A DNA stretch of 16,477 nucleotides, taken from assembly GCA_023415815.1 (NCBI GenBank), contig JAEZJL010000336.1, positions 1 through 16,477 on the forward strand. Reading direction: 5' to 3'. The notes under the pieces were generated by a model that saw only the letters and a program-made list of their open reading frames with translations, did no database searches and was not told the DNA's origin. Position 1 is the first letter of the stretch, and the number at the start of each line of letters is the position of its first letter. Positions 7,339 through 12,507 of the stretch are shown here, one piece after another. The DNA is from Bacillota bacterium. GTDB lineage: Bacteria; Bacillota; Clostridia; Acetivibrionales; DTU013. The position numbers were made by a program, and so were the translations under genes.

Positions 7339-7557
7339 ATGTCGGTTGGCAAATCGGTGCAGTCGTCAAGTCTCGCGGAGGTCCTGGACCGGATACTTGA
7401 CAAGGGTCTGGTAATAGACATCTGGGCGCGGGTTTCACTGGTGGGGATCGAGCTTGTCACGATAGAGGCGAGGATTGTCGTGGCGAGCGTTGAGAAGTTC
7501 CTGATTTATGCCGAAGCCATGGGACAGACGATACCCGGTAAAATGCCGGCGCTGTAG
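7339..7557 (+). CDS. gvpA: Gas vesicle structural protein GvpA, copy 1
   Basis: A 72-aa protein matching the GvpA shell subunit. S-S-S-L-A-E-V-L-D-R-I-L-D-K-G begins the first helix, followed by the beta-hairpin V-I-D-I-W-A-R-V-S-L-V-G-I-E-L-V-T-I-E-A-R and the second helix V-E-K-F-L-I-Y-A-E-A-M-G. GvpA polymerises into the ribbed, gas-permeable wall of intracellular gas vesicles. The start ATG at 7339, preceded by GAGGTGA, is preferred to an ATG 27 nt upstream because it matches the family N-terminus (MSVxKS). It is the first gene of the rightward cluster. Of the three gvpA copies it is the closest to the standard family, with the canonical I-E-A-R and A-E-A-M-G segments. Confidence 0.95.
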   Translation: MSVGKSVQSSSLAEVLDRILDKGLVIDIWARVSLVGIELVTIEARIVVASVEKFLIYAEAMGQTIPGKMPAL

Positions 7558-7572
7558 ATAAGGAGGGATGTT

Positions 7573-7842
7573 ATGAATATCAAGGTGCTGTCACAAAACG
7601 TTAAGAATTTCCTTTTTGAAATGTTCGGCAAGGAGGCGGATATAATCATGGTGGTGCCTGCCGACGAGGAATGGAAGGTAACTGCCGAAATGGTTATGGA
7701 CGAGGAATATACGATGAAGCGCGGAAGAAGCGACCTGCTTTACGTTTTTGAAGTCATGGCGGATTCGAACCTCAACATATTGTCGTATCAAAGGGTCCGC
7801 ATAAGGGAGAGGGGAAAAATCGAAGATGAGAGAGGAATATAG
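7573..7842 (+). CDS. gvpO: Gas vesicle protein GvpO
   Basis: An 89-aa protein, slightly shorter than typical GvpO, retaining its core: W36-K-V-T-A-E-M, then R-S-D-L-L-Y-V-F-E-V and the ending L-S-Y-Q-R-V-R-I-R-E-R-G, which correspond to the family's W-x-V-x-V-E, D-x-L-A-x-Y-E-V and Y-x-R-x-x-R-Y-x-R. GvpO is a minor gas vesicle assembly protein needed for vesicle formation in haloarchaea. The start at 7573 has AGGAGGG at 7561-7567. It follows gvpA1 by 15 nt and precedes gvpN by 3 nt, as in gvpA-O-N operons. Confidence 0.8.
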   Translation: MNIKVLSQNVKNFLFEMFGKEADIIMVVPADEEWKVTAEMVMDEEYTMKRGRSDLLYVFEVMADSNLNILSYQRVRIRERGKIEDERGI

Positions 7843-7845
7843 GAT

Positions 7846-8775
7846 ATGGAAGAGATTACGGTAGTGGACCTCAAGCCGAAGCAAAGCTTTGTGGAATCCG
7901 AAAAAATCAAGGATATAGTCACACGGGCTGTGGCTTATATGAACGCGGGCTTTCCCGTGCACTTCAAAGGGCCCGCAGGTACGGGGAAAACAACGCTTGC
8001 GATGCACCTGGCGCATATTTTCGACCAGCCGACGGTCATGATTTTCGGAAGCGATGAGATACGCTCAACCGACTTTGTGGGCGGCCAGTTCGGGTATCGT
8101 AAGAAGGTGGTTATAGACAACTATATTCATTCGGTCGTAAAGACCGATGAGACGGCGGAGCAGCAGTGGATCGACGGAAGGCTGGTCACCGCCTGCAAAG
8201 AGGGCTACATCCTGATTTACGACGAGTTCAGCCGCTCCACGCCCGAGACGAACAATATCCTGCTGTCGGTCCTCGAGGAAAAAGTGCTTGAGCTCCCCAT
8301 CAACAGGACAGGCGAAACCTATATCAGGGTCCATCCCGACTTTAAAGCCATTTTCACGAGCAATCCCGAAAAATATGCCGGAGTATACAACACCCAGGAG
8401 GCCTTGCTTGACAGGATGATTACCATCGGCCTGGAGCACTGGGACAGGGATACCGAGATAAGGATCACCACCTCGCAGAGCGGCCTTAATGCCGAGGATA
8501 CCAGGAAAACGGTGGATATCGTCCGAAGCTACAGGAAAAAGGTCAACGGCAATGTTTCGATACGCGCCGCCATTATGATTGCAAAGGTCGTGCAGGTATT
8601 GAACATTCCGGTAATTCCCGATAATGAAATGTTTATAAAAGTGTGCGAAGACGTCCTCGGAGGCAGGGGAGGCGCGGAACCGGCGGAGGCTCCCGCAGGC
8701 GCCCAGGCAAGGAGCCAGGCGGCTCCCGCCAGCGTCGAACAGATTGTCCGCAATGCCATTCCCAGGATGGGCTGA
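7846..8775 (+). CDS. gvpN: Gas vesicle protein GvpN, AAA+ (MoxR-type) ATPase
   Basis: A 309-aa AAA+ ATPase. Walker A is G42-P-A-G-T-G-K48-T49, Walker B is L-I-Y-D126-E127-F, sensor I lies in A-I-F-T-S-N-P, and R-S-Y-R-K-K follows near the sensor II region. The segment E-I-R-S-T-D-F-V-G-G after Walker A is characteristic of GvpN and MoxR proteins. GvpN supports enlargement of gas vesicles, probably by ATP-driven remodelling at the growing shell. The C-terminus has an Ala/Pro/Gln-rich linker (about 277-295) and a final helix V-E-Q-I-V-R-N-A-I-P-R. It is tightly spaced after gvpO and followed 13 nt later by the coiled-coil gene. Confidence 0.93.
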   Translation: MEEITVVDLKPKQSFVESEKIKDIVTRAVAYMNAGFPVHFKGPAGTGKTTLAMHLAHIFDQPTVMIFGSDEIRSTDFVGGQFGYRKKVVIDNYIHSVVKTDETAEQQWIDGRLVTACKEGYILIYDEFSRSTPETNNILLSVLEEKVLELPINRTGETYIRVHPDFKAIFTSNPEKYAGVYNTQEALLDRMITIGLEHWDRDTEIRITTSQSGLNAEDTRKTVDIVRSYRKKVNGNVSIRAAIMIAKVVQVLNIPVIPDNEMFIKVCEDVLGGRGGAEPAEAPAGAQARSQAAPASVEQIVRNAIPRMG

Positions 8776-8788
8776 AGGGGGAAAGACG

Positions 8789-9070
8789 ATGCGCTATAAG
8801 ACAAACCAATCCATTTATTCGAGACCCTCAACTTATGGCGGGACAAAGGATACCTACCTGAGGGCTTTCCTGCTCACCAATGAATTATCGCGGCTGGAGC
8901 ATGAAAAGAAGATGGCTGCGGTGAAGATGTCCACGCTGGAGAAGAGGATGGAAGAAGTGCGCGATGAGATACGCGATATCAATGCGACTATAGGAAGGAC
9001 AAAGGATACTCCCGCCAGAGAGCCGTCAGGGCATAAGCCCATAAAGCGGCATGTAACCATGGAATATTGA
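8789..9070 (+). CDS. Small coiled-coil protein in gas vesicle operon (GvpV-like?)
   Basis: A 93-aa charged protein. The N-terminal 25 residues are Ser/Tyr/Thr-rich, the middle (about 27-72) is a predicted coiled coil with repeated Leu/Met heptads and Lys/Glu (TNELSRLEHEKK, LEKRMEEVRDEI), and the tail is basic. The start ATG at 8789 has GGGGGAAAG upstream and lies 13 nt after gvpN; an upstream ATG at 8744 lies inside gvpN and is rejected. Its position between gvpN and an Hsp20 gene, and its size and coiled coil, resemble the small GvpV-type proteins of some bacterial clusters. The sequence is not diagnostic, so the assignment is tentative. Confidence 0.7.
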   Translation: MRYKTNQSIYSRPSTYGGTKDTYLRAFLLTNELSRLEHEKKMAAVKMSTLEKRMEEVRDEIRDINATIGRTKDTPAREPSGHKPIKRHVTMEY

Positions 9071-9085
9071 GCGCGAGGTGAGGTC

Positions 9086-9586
9086 ATGGGGAGCAACCGG
9101 GATCAGGGAGGCCTTTCAGGCCTGGGGGATATTATAAGGGGATTCGGCAAGCTGCTGGGCGGCATTACCGATATCGTGGAAAAGGACGGCTTCACCAGGA
9201 ATTTTTCCGGTGACCTGCTCAGCTCTAAAAATCAGGCCGGATTGAACGGGAAGTATGACTTTTCCGTTAAGCTGGGCCTGGATAAGGGTGATGTCCCCGG
9301 TTCCCTTTCAAAGAGCGGAGGCCTTGTTCCGCAAACGGATATCTACAGGGACACGGACAGAATTACCGTAATACTCGATCTGCCGGGCGCGGATAAGGCT
9401 TCGCTTAAACTCCGGATCGACGGAGACACCTTGTACATCGATGCGGCCGGAAAAGCGGCCTCCTACCACAAGGAAATCGGACTTGAGGGCTTCAGCGCCT
9501 CTGCGGACGATATCGCCGTTTCGGAGAATAACGGCGTTTACAAGATACTGCTTAAAGCGGCATGCTGTGACCATGACGAAGGATGA
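9086..9586 (+). CDS. Hsp20/alpha-crystallin family protein, gas vesicle cluster type (GvpH-like)
   Basis: A 166-aa protein. The Gly-rich N-terminal half (1-80) begins G-L-G-D-I-I-R-G-F-G-K-L-L-G-G, as in gas-vesicle-associated Hsp20 proteins. The alpha-crystallin domain (about 84-160) carries P-Q-T-D-I-Y-R-D-T-D-R-I-T-V-I-L-D-L-P-G, L-Y-I-D and G-V-Y-K-I-L-L-K, with the conserved LPG turn. Small Hsp proteins in gvp clusters are thought to chaperone or stabilise aggregation-prone GvpA. The protein stops shortly after the domain (ending CCDHDEG) without the usual C-terminal I-x-I motif; the same frame continues after the TGA for another 36 codons, ending near an I-P-I. Start 9086 is preceded by GAGGTGAGG. 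Confidence 0.85.
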   Translation: MGSNRDQGGLSGLGDIIRGFGKLLGGITDIVEKDGFTRNFSGDLLSSKNQAGLNGKYDFSVKLGLDKGDVPGSLSKSGGLVPQTDIYRDTDRITVILDLPGADKASLKLRIDGDTLYIDAAGKAASYHKEIGLEGFSASADDIAVSENNGVYKILLKAACCDHDEG

Positions 9587-9697
9587 AGAGGGGGTTCCGG
9601 ATTAAGACGCAGGGTATGGGATAATGAAGATATATACAGGACGCAGGTACCGCTTAAGTCAGACGCGGAACTGACGCATATCCCGATAGGAGGATGA
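9587..9697 (+). other. 36-codon in-frame extension beyond the Hsp20 stop
   Basis: Directly after the TGA at 9584-9586 the same frame stays open for 36 codons to TGA at 9695-9697. The translation has protein-like composition, including R-V-W-D-N-E-D-I-Y-R-T-Q-V-P-L and ending H-I-P-I-G-G. It has no ATG, GTG or TTG start of its own. It could be a lost C-terminal part of the Hsp20 (the I-x-I motif would suit), a readthrough extension, or chance. Its last codons hold the Shine-Dalgarno for gvpF. Confidence 0.35.
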
Positions 9698-9704
9698 AAG
9701 CCTG

Positions 9705-10442
9705 ATGAATAACGGTAAATATATTTATTGCTTTGTTGACGGAAGAGTTGAAGGGGATCACGACCTCAGGGGGATGGGCGGCCACGGCGGGGTCTATTTC
9801 ATAAATAACGAAGGAATCACGGTGGTAGTAAGCGATGTGCCGTATAAGGTATATGAGCCCAGCAGGGAAAACGCCATGACCCATGAGAAAATCATACAGC
9901 ATTTCATGAAGGATTATAACCTGGTGCCCTGCAGCTTCGGCAATGTTTTTAAAAGCAAGGACGACCTCCTTAAGTTTATGCTGAAGGCTGGCGGGCAGAT
10001 CGAGGAGAACCTGGAGAAGGTAAGGAATAAAATGGAGGTAGGCCTGCGCGTATTCTGGAAAAAACCGGTCTTCTCAGAGGAAGTGGAGACAAGGCATATA
10101 AAAGAGTTTAAAGAGGATCTGATGAAGCGGGCCGACTCGGAAACCTATTATTCGAGAATCGAGTTCGGCAAGATGGTGGAGGAGCAGGTAAACAGGCTCA
10201 GGGAGCATTACGCGGCGAGTATATTCGACCCCCTGGCAAAGTACGCGATCGACGCAAGGCTGAACGACGCCTCAAATCCTTTGATGGTATTGAACGCGGC
10301 TTTTTTGATCCAGAACTCCAAGGAGCATGAGTTTGACGGCTATGTGGACACGGTTATGAAGAAATATGCCGACCGGCTTGATTTCAGTTATTCCGGACCA
10401 TGGCCGCCTTACAATTTTACAAGTATCAATGCAAAAGCCTAG
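9705..10442 (+). CDS. gvpF: Gas vesicle protein GvpF/GvpL family
   Basis: A 245-aa protein matching GvpF/L. It begins Y-I-Y-C-F-V-D-G, followed by the first domain with V-V-V-S-D-V-P and M-T-H-E-K-I-I-Q-H, then the family signature V-P-C-S-F-G-N-V-F (family V-P-L-R-F-G-T-V). An alpha-helical region with E-V-G-L-R-V-F-W-K-K follows, and the second ferredoxin-like domain ends with D-F-S-Y-S-G-P-W-P-P-Y-N-F, the diagnostic sY-tGPWPPYnF motif. GvpF and GvpL are accessory proteins that bind GvpA and sit at the gas-facing surface or act in nucleation. Only one family member is present, so it may do the work of both F and L. The start at 9705 follows AGGAGG at 9689-9694. Confidence 0.93.
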   Translation: MNNGKYIYCFVDGRVEGDHDLRGMGGHGGVYFINNEGITVVVSDVPYKVYEPSRENAMTHEKIIQHFMKDYNLVPCSFGNVFKSKDDLLKFMLKAGGQIEENLEKVRNKMEVGLRVFWKKPVFSEEVETRHIKEFKEDLMKRADSETYYSRIEFGKMVEEQVNRLREHYAASIFDPLAKYAIDARLNDASNPLMVLNAAFLIQNSKEHEFDGYVDTVMKKYADRLDFSYSGPWPPYNFTSINAKA

Positions 10443-10463
10443 GGAAAAGGTCTGGTAGCATAT

Positions 10464-10796
10464 ATGTTCATTTTAAAAAGTCTTTACGATTTTCTTGAAA
10501 AAATAACGGAATACGCGCTGAACGAGCTTTATGACGAGCAGGAGATAAAGCGCAGGATCATGGAACTGGCCGTACGGTATGAACTGAACGAGATCGGCGA
10601 GGAAGAATACGACGCTATGGAACAGAAGCTGCTCGCGCAGCTGAAGGCCGCAAGGGAATACAATGAGAGGAAAAGAGCGGAGGAAGCTGACGAGGAAATG
10701 GAAGAGGGAGAGGAAGAAGAGGAAGTAGAGGAAGAGGCCCGGGAAGACGGCGAAGAAGAGCCGGATGAGGAGACGGAGGACGAAGGCGGCGAATGA
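10464..10796 (+). CDS. gvpG: Gas vesicle protein GvpG with a long acidic tail
   Basis: A 110-aa protein. The first about 68 residues fit GvpG: an N-terminal L-Y-D-F-L-E-K-I-T-E-Y-A, then E-L-Y-D-E-Q-E-I-K-R-R-I-M-E-L, and N-E-I-G-E-E-E-Y-D-A-M-E-Q-K-L-L-A-Q-L. GvpG is a minor accessory protein needed in early gas vesicle assembly, with a known GvpF/GvpL interaction network. The remaining about 40 residues are almost entirely Glu, Asp, Gly and Pro, more extreme than in usual GvpG proteins. It lies 21 nt after gvpF with a weak ribosome binding site (AAAAGG 13 nt upstream), suggesting low or coupled translation. Confidence 0.85.
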   Translation: MFILKSLYDFLEKITEYALNELYDEQEIKRRIMELAVRYELNEIGEEEYDAMEQKLLAQLKAAREYNERKRAEEADEEMEEGEEEEEVEEEAREDGEEEPDEETEDEGGE

Positions 10797-11038
10797 GGAA
10801 TCGGGTCTGAAAGGAAGGATTGCCGATAAACGGGGCTTTCCTTAAAGGAAAGCTAAAAGCAAAGGCATGGATATTAAGAGGCAATATCCTCATTATTCAT
10901 TTATTTTCAATGGACCATGGGAGACCTACGGCTTTCGGATATGAAAAAGCGAGAAAAGTGGGTAATGAGATCATATATGACGGGAAGCATACGAAATTGT
11001 AAGGCGAAGAAGCCCGGACGGGAAGCAGAGGCGCCAGG
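10797..11038 (+). other. Gap upstream of the gvpK remnant with a palindrome and a doubtful 60-codon ORF
   Basis: This 242-bp stretch has no clear gene. A 19-bp palindrome GCTTTCCTTAAAGGAAAGC lies at 10835-10853 and has no T-tract. A TTG-started 60-codon frame (10820-11002, after AAAGGAAGG) has no recognised family. It is in the same frame as the gvpK remnant and separated from it by one TAA at 11000-11002. Its last 30 residues (from M-D-H-G-R-P-T-A-F-G-Y) look more protein-like and may be a former N-terminal extension of GvpK or another decayed gvp gene. Confidence 0.3.
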
Positions 11039-11041
11039 CAT

Positions 11042-11290
11042 TTGGAGGTGGACGGCAAAAAGGTGGAACAGGGCTTCGCAAAGCTGGTGCTCACACCTGT
11101 GGAGCTTGTCCGCAGGCTTATGGAAAAGCAGGCGCTGAGAATGACAGAAAAACAATGCACCACGGAAAAGCAGATTCAAGGGCCCGGCACTGCCTTTATG
11201 AAGCCGGAGGATTAAATGCAGGACCATAAAGGGGTTTTTGGCCTGAAGGACGAGGAGCCGAATTTGAATCCGAATTACCTGGGCTCTTGA
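11042..11290 (+). pseudogene. gvpK: Degenerate, split GvpK
   Basis: The frame from about 11042 reads L-E-V-D-G-K-K-V-E-Q-G-F-A-K-L-V-L-T, then V-E-L-V-R-R-L-M-E-K-Q-A-L-R, matching the core of GvpK (V-E-Q-G-L-A-K-L-V-L, then V-E-L-L-R-Q-L-M-E-R-Q-A-L-R). An in-frame TAA at 11213-11215 interrupts it. The frame resumes as M-Q-D-H-K-G-V-F-G-L-K-D-E-E-P-N-L-N, matching GvpK's H-F-G-L-x-x-E-D-L-N-L, and ends at TGA 11288-11290. Three family leucine positions are proline (LTPVEL, GPG, MKPED), which would break helices. No good start codon with a ribosome binding site is visible; TTG 11042 is only a marker for the left end. GvpK is required for vesicle formation in studied systems, so its decay suggests loss or replacement by a copy elsewhere. 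Two coupled fragments (TAAATG) are also possible. Confidence 0.72.
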
Positions 11291-11307
11291 TGTAAGGAGG
11301 TATCGGC

Positions 11308-11598
11308 ATGGCAATACAAAAAGCTACGGAAGGGTCAAGCCTTGGAGAAATACTGGAAAAGATACTGGACAGAGGAGTTGTAATAGCCGGAGATATTTCC
11401 ATCTCTTTGGCGGACGTAGAGCTTTTATCCATAAAAATCAGGCTGGTGATAGCTTCCGTCGATAAGGCTATGGAGATGGGCATCAACTGGTGGAAAAACG
11501 ACCCCTACCTGTCCTCCGAGGCAGTGAAAAGCCATCAGGCCGAGCTTGAGGAGGAAAACAGGAGGTTGAAGGAGGCTATCCGGAAAATGCAGTACTGA
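11308..11598 (+). CDS. gvpJ: Gas vesicle protein GvpJ (GvpA-like minor protein)
   Basis: A 96-aa GvpA-superfamily protein. The GvpA-like core is S-S-L-G-E-I-L-E-K-I-L-D-R-G, V-V-I-A-G-D-I-S-I-S-L-A-D-V-E-L-L-S-I-K-I-R-L-V-I-A-S-V-D-K-A. The G-D-I-x-I-S-L-A-x-V-E-L-L and I-R-L segments distinguish GvpJ/M from GvpA. The core is followed by W-W-K-N-D-P-Y-L-S and a C-terminal charged helix (AELEEENRRLKEAI). GvpJ is a minor structural protein proposed to shape the vesicle tips. The start at 11308 has TAAGGAGG at 11292-11299. It follows the gvpK remnant by 17 nt. Confidence 0.85.
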   Translation: MAIQKATEGSSLGEILEKILDRGVVIAGDISISLADVELLSIKIRLVIASVDKAMEMGINWWKNDPYLSSEAVKSHQAELEEENRRLKEAIRKMQY

Positions 11599-11612
11599 CC
11601 CGAAATATCTTT

Positions 11613-11629
11613 ATGAATCAGGCACCGAA
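11613..11629 (+). repeat. Copy 1 of a 17-18 bp intergenic repeat, upstream of gvpA2
   Basis: TATGAATCAGGCACCGAA occurs at 11612-11629 and again at 12382-12399 with one change (G to T). Both copies are in gaps next to gvpA2 and gvpA3 and in the same + orientation. A shared operator or remnant of duplication is possible. Confidence 0.45.
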
Positions 11630-11697
11630 TATTACCCCTCACATATTATAGCTAATGAAATAAGAACCGAAATTAAATATAATAGGGGGGTAATTTC

Positions 11698-11907
11698 ATG
11701 GCAGTCAGACATTCTGTTGAATCTTCAAGCCTTGCGGAGGTGCTTGATAGGATACTTGAAAAAGGTATAGTCATCGATATCTTTTTGCGCGTATCCCTGG
11801 TAGGTATAGAGTTATTGGCAATAGACGGAAGAATTGTCATTGCCGGTGTTGAAACATGGCTGGTCTATGCCCGCGCCGTCGGTTTGACCGAGTACCATCA
11901 CGACTAG
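11698..11907 (+). CDS. gvpA: Gas vesicle structural protein GvpA, copy 2
   Basis: A 69-aa GvpA with L-A-E-V-L-D-R-I-L-E-K-G, V-I-D-I-F-L-R-V-S-L-V-G-I-E-L-L-A-I-D-G-R and A-V-G-L-T. It is shorter than copy 1 and ends in E-Y-H-H-D. The I-E-A-R of typical GvpA is I-D-G-R here. The DNA is visibly richer in A/T at third positions than copy 1. A G-rich ribosome binding site (AGGGGGG, 11684-11690) precedes the ATG at 11698. It is separated from gvpJ by 99 nt of AT-rich DNA and may have its own promoter, though none is convincing. It faces gvpA3 across a 212-bp gap. It probably also forms shell, perhaps as an alternative subunit. Confidence 0.93.
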   Translation: MAVRHSVESSSLAEVLDRILEKGIVIDIFLRVSLVGIELLAIDGRIVIAGVETWLVYARAVGLTEYHHD

Positions 11908-12045
11908 AAAATATAGAAAAGCAGGCCCTGCAAATTATTGCCGTCCCGTCGGTCATAGCCCCGCATAGGCTATTTCGGCCGGCAGTATCGCCGCAGCCGT
12001 TGCCGACAAGGCAGGGGCGGGTCCCGTACCGCCCGGATTTATTGC

Positions 12046-12068
12046 AAAAACATACCCTGAATAAGGGT
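12046..12068 (-). terminator. Rho-independent terminator candidate for gvpA3
   Basis: On the minus strand ACCCT (12068-12064) pairs with AGGGT (12058-12054) around a 5-nt loop, followed after ATG by TTTTT (12050-12046). The stem is only 5 bp. It overlaps the left arm of a larger inverted repeat (12057-12109), so the two structures would compete. Confidence 0.45.
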
Positions 12069-12109
12069 CCGTTGTATGCGTGAGCGCTGAATTTCGGACC
12101 CCTATTCGG
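12057..12109. repeat. Imperfect 15-bp inverted repeat between convergent gvpA genes
   Basis: CTGAATAAGGGTCCG (12057-12071) pairs with CGGACCCCTATTCGG (12095-12109) with two wobble or mismatched positions and a 23-nt loop. The right arm begins 11 nt after the gvpA3 stop. It may protect transcript 3' ends or act as a bidirectional attenuator. Confidence 0.55.
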
Positions 12110-12119
12110 AGTATTACCT

Positions 12120-12335
12120 TTATTCTTCCCTATGGTGTTTTTCTGTCAGCCCCACAGCCGCAGCATAACATAACCAGGTCTCAACACCTGCAATTACGAT
12201 CCTCGTATCAAGAGCAAGCAGCTCGATACCTAATAAGGATACAACGAGGAATACATCGATAACAATACCCTTTTCAAGTATCCTGTCCAATACCTCGGCC
12301 AAGCTGGAAGCCTCAACCGAATGTCTAACTGCCAT
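12120..12335 (-). CDS. gvpA: Gas vesicle structural protein GvpA, copy 3 (inverted)
   Basis: A 71-aa GvpA closely related to copy 2 (M-A-V-R-H-S-V-E-x-S-S-L-A-E-V-L-D-R-I-L-E-K-G-I-V-I-D-V-F-L), ending E-K-H-H-R-E-E. The loop arginine after I-D-x-F-L is Val here (VVSLLG), and L-D-T-R replaces I-E-A-R. The ATG at 12335 was chosen over GTG at 12344 because it matches copy 2; AAAGGATG lies upstream with rather long spacing. It is transcribed toward gvpA2 and away from the unknown gene at 12508. A TATAAT-like box (minus strand, near 12383-12378) with a weak ATCACA 17 nt upstream may drive it. DNA similarity to copy 2 is moderate (estimated by eye at about 70%), so the duplication is old. Confidence 0.92.
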   Translation of the reverse strand: MAVRHSVEASSLAEVLDRILEKGIVIDVFLVVSLLGIELLALDTRIVIAGVETWLCYAAAVGLTEKHHREE

Positions 12336-12381
12336 AATATTCACATCCTTTCAACCTTAATGGCTCTTTCTAGTGATATTA

Positions 12382-12399
12382 TATGAATCAGTCACCGAA
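12382..12399 (+). repeat. Copy 2 of the 17-18 bp intergenic repeat, upstream of gvpA3 and the unknown gene
   Basis: TATGAATCAGTCACCGAA differs from the copy at 11612-11629 at one base. It ends 6 nt before the TTGACA of the promoter at 12406 and overlaps the possible -10 region of gvpA3, a position suited to a regulator acting on both divergent genes. Confidence 0.45.
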
Positions 12400-12405
12400 G
12401 TGTGA

Positions 12406-12432
12406 TTGACATAAATGAAATAATTTTATAAT
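12406..12432 (+). promoter_or_regulatory. Promoter candidate for the unknown gene at 12508
   Basis: TTGACA (12406-12411) and TATAAT (12427-12432) are both consensus, separated by 15 nt, which is short of the 16-18 nt optimum. A start near 12439 would leave about 65 nt of leader. The -35 box is followed by TAAAT, as in two other promoter candidates here. Confidence 0.5.
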
Positions 12433-12507
12433 TATGGGTAGAAATATTAACGGCCAGACATAAACAAAACCCTGTTTTACATATAGTTATTACTGGGGAT
12501 GAGAAAA

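Larger units (their letters stand above)
11908..12119. other. Convergent gap between gvpA2 and gvpA3
   Basis: No gene is seen in this 212-bp gap. It is GC-rich in the middle, with a GGGCGG...CCGCCC hairpin near 12015-12035, and it contains the overlapping hairpins listed separately. Confidence 0.5.

Noticed and set aside
11621..11635. Sigma-54-like GGCAC...TTAC upstream of gvpA2
   Set aside because: The required GC of the -12 element is AC here, and no activator gene is seen nearby.
11678..11683. Perfect TATAAT upstream of gvpA2
   Set aside because: Transcription would start at or after the ribosome binding site (11684-11690), leaving no usable leader, and no -35 box fits.
11921..11931. GCAGGCCCTGC palindrome after gvpA2
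   Set aside because: The stem is short with almost no loop and no T-tract, so it is not a credible terminator.
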